This document shows, piece by piece, positions 62,877-64,000 of a DNA stretch of 64,000 nucleotides. This DNA comes from Arcobacter sp. GTDB lineage: Bacteria; Acidobacteriota; Terriglobia; Bryobacterales; Bryobacteraceae. The notes under the pieces were generated by a model, which was not told the origin of the DNA, ran no database searches, and was given only the letters and a program-made list of their open reading frames with translations. The stretch lies in contig DYJN01000008.1 in the NCBI GenBank assembly GCA_020723085.1, forward strand, positions 20,593 to 84,592. Reading direction: 5' to 3'. Both the position numbers and the translations under genes were made by a program. Positions within the stretch are counted from its first letter, which is position 1, and the number at the start of each line of letters is the position of its first letter.

Positions 62877-63578
62877 ATGGTGCGCATGAAGTTTGGCCGG
62901 CTCAATCGGCTGCGTTCGCTCTGCAGGGTCTCCGGCGCCGCTCTGATCCTGCTCATCGGCGCTTCCTGTGGCAGGAGCAGGCCTGCGCCTGAGAAGTCCG
63001 GCGCTCAACAGGATCTCGAGATTCTGTTCCGGCGAATGCAGGCTGTATGGAATCATCTCTTCACGGCCGGCGGAGCCGGCGAGTACCACATGGCGCGCCT
63101 GGAATTCTTCGCCGGAGAACAGGAGACTCCCTGCGGGAAGATTTCCGGCGGAATTCATTACTGTCCGGAGAACCGCGCGGTTTTCGTCAGCCGCAGCTGG
63201 CTCGAAGGCGCCAACCGGCCGGAGGCGGGAGTGCGCAGCTATCTGCTGGCGCGCACTCTGGCCCGCCACGTCCAGCATGAACTCACAATTGATGAGCGGG
63301 TGGAGAAGGCAATCGCAGCCAATCCGCGCCGGAAAGACGAGCTCCTGCGCAGGCGTGAATGGCAGGCCGAGTGTTTCGTAGGGCTTTGGCGGCGCCATCA
63401 CGAGGAGACCGAACCGGCGGCTGGGGCGCTGCGCCAGACGTTGCAATCGGCTGCGCCGCAGGGCAGCGAAGAGCTTCTCCTGCCTCCGGTCGAGGGCCGC
63501 CTTCGCTGGTTCGAGCGCGGGCTCGCCTCCAATGAGATCGACGCCTGCAATGTGTTTGCCGAGCCTCCCAGCCGGTAG
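62877..63578 (+). CDS. lipoprotein homologous to YpfJ-type zinc metallopeptidase, active site lost
   Basis: A 233-residue lipoprotein (lipobox GASC, Cys31). It follows the putative neutral zinc metallopeptidase family (YpfJ type): TPCGKISGGIHYCPENRAVF matches the family's CG...YCP..... segment, RREWQAECFVGLW matches the third-ligand helix, and SNEIDACNVF matches the C-terminal motif. The expected HExxH, usually HEVGHHVQ, reads RTLARHVQ (residues 126-133), so both zinc His and the catalytic Glu are gone. It is probably a non-catalytic binding protein in the envelope. Start ATG 62886 is an alternative. Confidence 0.75.
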   Translation: MVRMKFGRLNRLRSLCRVSGAALILLIGASCGRSRPAPEKSGAQQDLEILFRRMQAVWNHLFTAGGAGEYHMARLEFFAGEQETPCGKISGGIHYCPENRAVFVSRSWLEGANRPEAGVRSYLLARTLARHVQHELTIDERVEKAIAANPRRKDELLRRREWQAECFVGLWRRHHEETEPAAGALRQTLQSAAPQGSEELLLPPVEGRLRWFERGLASNEIDACNVFAEPPSR

Positions 63579-63922
63579 CTGCCGCTGAAGCAGCGCGGCG
63601 CCTGCCTGGAGCGTGCCGCCAGCTGGCCTGCTCCTTGCGGATCTGGCGCCGGCACGAGCCGGGAATCGCTCCAGCACCCTGATCGGCGGAAGCAGGGCGG
63701 GAATTCGTCCCGCCGGGACGCGGCGGCTTCGCTGGCGCCGCCAGCGCCACCGCTATCGGGACGTTGCCGGCTCCTCGCCGCGGCGCTTCCCGCCGCCTCG
63801 TTCCTGCTCACCGCCTGCTCGCGCCATTTGGCGCCGCTGAAGCCCGATTGCGCCCTTGTGCGTGCACCGTATTTCGGAATGCTACACTAGGAGCAGCGCG
63901 GATGCGCTTCTCACCTTCGGTT
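63579..63922. other. 344-base intergenic region before tRNA-Pro
   Basis: Non-coding, GC-rich, with several short inverted repeats but no T-run. Short open frames on both strands lack ribosome sites and recognisable residues. A -10-like TACACT near its end probably serves the tRNA gene. Confidence 0.5.
63884..63889 (+). promoter_or_regulatory. -10-like TACACT before tRNA-Pro
   Basis: TACACT preceded by GC (GCTACACT), the same octamer that precedes the hldC gene on the other strand. It would place the transcript start about 25-30 bases before the tRNA. No good -35 is seen. Confidence 0.4.
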
Positions 63923-64000
63923 CGGGCCGTGGCGCAGCCTGGCTAGCGCGCTTGCTTGGGGTGCAAGAGGTCCCGGGTTCAAATCCCGGCGGCCCGACCA
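63923..64000 (+). tRNA. tRNA-Pro (anticodon GGG)
   Basis: Complete cloverleaf by eye: acceptor CGGGCCG (63923-63929) pairs with CGGCCCG (63990-63996); D stem GCGC/GCGC; anticodon stem CTTGC/GCAAG with loop TTGGGGT, anticodon GGG at 63958-63960; T stem CCGGG/CCCGG with loop TTCAAAT. Discriminator A and an encoded CCA end exactly at the last base of the window. It reads proline codons CCC and CCU. Confidence 0.96.

Overview
The window looks like a chromosomal segment of a high-GC, Gram-negative bacterium. I infer an Acidobacteriota member of the Bryobacterales/Solibacter type. The basis is gene content: an exosortase A (XrtA/PEP-CTERM) sorting system, three Tat-exported Gfo/Idh/MocA oxidoreductases, a one-chain pyruvate carboxylase and an E1 alpha-beta fusion. 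This is inference, since no rRNA or phylogenetic marker was compared. The DNA is densely coded. I saw no insertion sequence, prophage, CRISPR array or integrase.

Layout. 1-9 kb: a DUF4097-type repeat lipoprotein (cut by the window edge), pyruvate carboxylase, a secreted oxidoreductase, bacteriohemerythrin, a small secreted protein, a two-part secreted hydrolase and a YihX-like HAD phosphatase. 9-17 kb: fused 2-oxoacid dehydrogenase E1, seryl-tRNA synthetase, a zinc alcohol dehydrogenase, a Cys-rich zinc-ribbon protein and glycogen phosphorylase. 17-22.4 kb: an Rrf2 regulator followed by a corrinoid cluster (shrunken CobQ-like protein, CobD-like aminotransferase, BtuF/BtuD/BtuC-type importer). 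22.5-24.3 kb: a MacB/LolD-type ABC pair.

24.7-29 kb: a five-gene minus-strand operon (unknown protein, PfkB kinase, ROK kinase, SIS isomerase, polysaccharide deacetylase) that resembles an envelope-sugar or heptose pathway. 29-32 kb: two exosortase-associated genes (CPBP protease, TPR lipoprotein). 32-38.8 kb: a same-strand run of heptose-phosphate adenylyltransferase, Mfd, PpiC/SurA-type isomerase, YhaM-type nuclease and BlaI-type repressor. 38.8-50 kb: exopolysaccharide and exosortase genes (glycosyltransferase, UDP-sugar epimerase, membrane mannosyl-type transferase, amidotransferase, DegT aminotransferase, FemAB-like protein, exosortase, EpsI). 50-52 kb: FliW-CsrA, a DUF5658-like protein and a lone Flp pilin. 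52-58 kb: a glycosyltransferase-methyltransferase fusion, a sugar isomerase, an epimerase, a PLP decarboxylase and another secreted oxidoreductase. 58-64 kb: TrkH/TrkA potassium uptake, a secreted amidase, a lipoprotein that looks like a metallopeptidase stripped of its active site, and tRNA-Pro(GGG) at the very end.

How the genes work together. Much of the window serves the cell surface: sugar activation, polysaccharide assembly and protein sorting. The corrinoid genes point to salvage rather than full synthesis. A recurring feature is a -10-like hexamer exactly 6-7 bases before the start codon in seven genes. This suggests that leaderless mRNAs are common here, and it settles several start sites. 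The most unusual items are the eroded CobQ-like protein, the inactive YpfJ-type metallopeptidase homologue, the unassigned protein heading the sugar operon, and a 34-residue membrane peptide translationally coupled next to the exosortase cluster.
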